From Burkholderiaceae bacterium (GTDB lineage: Bacteria; Pseudomonadota; Gammaproteobacteria; Burkholderiales; Burkholderiaceae_F), in contig JACCYC010000106.1 in assembly GCA_013696665.1 (NCBI GenBank), forward strand, positions 1 to 5,834: 5,834 nt of DNA, written 5' to 3'. Shown here piece by piece: positions 5,527 to 5,834 of this stretch. Every line of letters starts with the position of its first letter. Positions within the stretch are counted from its first letter, which is position 1. A program made the translations under genes and the position numbers. The notes under the pieces were generated by a model. It was not told the DNA's origin and made no database searches. It saw nothing but the letters and a program-made list of their open reading frames with translations.

Positions 5527-5834
5527 TCCACGCTACGGCGACTATCTTGCGCTCGACGCAATTCTAAGCGCGCAACATCCACGCTCGTCTGATCCGAACG
5601 AGCTGCTGTTCATCATCCAGCATCAAACGAGCGAGCTGTGGATGAAGCTTGCCCTGCACGAGCTGCGGGCCGCGCGCGACGCGATTCGAGCCGACGACTT
5701 ACCGCCCGCATTCAAAATGCTGGCGCGCGTATCACGCATCATGGAGCAGCTGGTGCACGCGTGGAGTGTTCTGGCGACGATGACGCCCAGCGAATACAGC
5801 TCGATCCGGCCGCACCTGGGCAGCAGTTCTGGTT
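5519..5834 (+). CDS. kynA: Tryptophan 2,3-dioxygenase (N-terminal part, cut by window edge)
   Basis: KynA (TDO) is a cytosolic haem enzyme that adds O2 across the indole ring of L-tryptophan to give N-formylkynurenine, the first and committed step of the kynurenine route. The 105 visible codons match the family closely: YGDYLALDAILSAQHP (6-21), ELLFIIQHQTSELWMKLALH (28-47), AFKMLARVSRIMEQLVHAWS (64-83), LATMTPSEYSSIRPHLGSSSG (85-105). Phe31 and His35 in FIIQHQ correspond to the active-site Phe51 and His55 of the Xanthomonas enzyme. The haem-ligand histidine is beyond the right edge. ATG 5519 is chosen because an in-frame TGA (the kynU stop) lies 21 bases upstream. The N-terminus is short compared with the long extensions I recall in some Burkholderia homologues. 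kynA is in the same frame as kynU with an 18-base gap and a poor Shine-Dalgarno (GAGCGGG), so coupled expression is likely. Confidence 0.97.
   Translation, partial: MSDPRYGDYLALDAILSAQHPRSSDPNELLFIIQHQTSELWMKLALHELRAARDAIRADDLPPAFKMLARVSRIMEQLVHAWSVLATMTPSEYSSIRPHLGSSSG

Overview
The window is a GC-rich, densely coded stretch of bacterial chromosome. The gene content points to a betaproteobacterium, probably of the Burkholderiales or a close relative. The reasons are the kynU-kynA pair, whose protein motifs resemble those I recall from Burkholderia and Cupriavidus, and a lemA-TPM-TPM cluster of the kind I recall from that order. This taxonomic call is inference from remembered family patterns; no search was run. 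I see no transposase, integrase, phage gene, CRISPR array, tRNA or rRNA.

The left half (1-2496) is a block of four minus-strand genes. In transcription order they are lemA (a LemA-family lipoprotein), a secreted and membrane-anchored TPM-domain protein of the YgcG type with a Gly-rich tail, a second small TPM-domain protein with no signal peptide, and the 5' part of msrA (peptide methionine sulfoxide reductase A), which runs off the left edge. The first three genes are separated by 9 and 2 bases and almost certainly form an operon. msrA follows after 87 bases with its own Shine-Dalgarno-like sequence and no visible terminator before it. What the LemA/TPM group does is not well established.

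A 120-base divergent gap (2497-2616) separates this block from the plus-strand genes. These are a flavin reductase-like FMN-binding protein (2617-3135), a 10-TM EamA/DMT-family transporter (3262-4131), kynureninase kynU (4229-5500), and the first 105 codons of tryptophan 2,3-dioxygenase kynA (5519 to the right edge). KynA opens the indole ring of tryptophan to give N-formylkynurenine. A formamidase (KynB), not seen here, would remove the formyl group, and KynU cleaves kynurenine to anthranilate and alanine. The transporter just upstream could move a related metabolite, but the sequence does not show its substrate.

The most notable non-coding signals are a perfect 11-base inverted repeat with a 29-base spacer between the flavin reductase and transporter genes, and a nine-codon reading frame that bridges the kynU stop and the kynA start and carries the better Shine-Dalgarno sequence. 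I found no convincing wholly new system. The lemA-TPM-TPM cluster is the part with the least understood biology. No gene-free stretch exceeds 130 bases.
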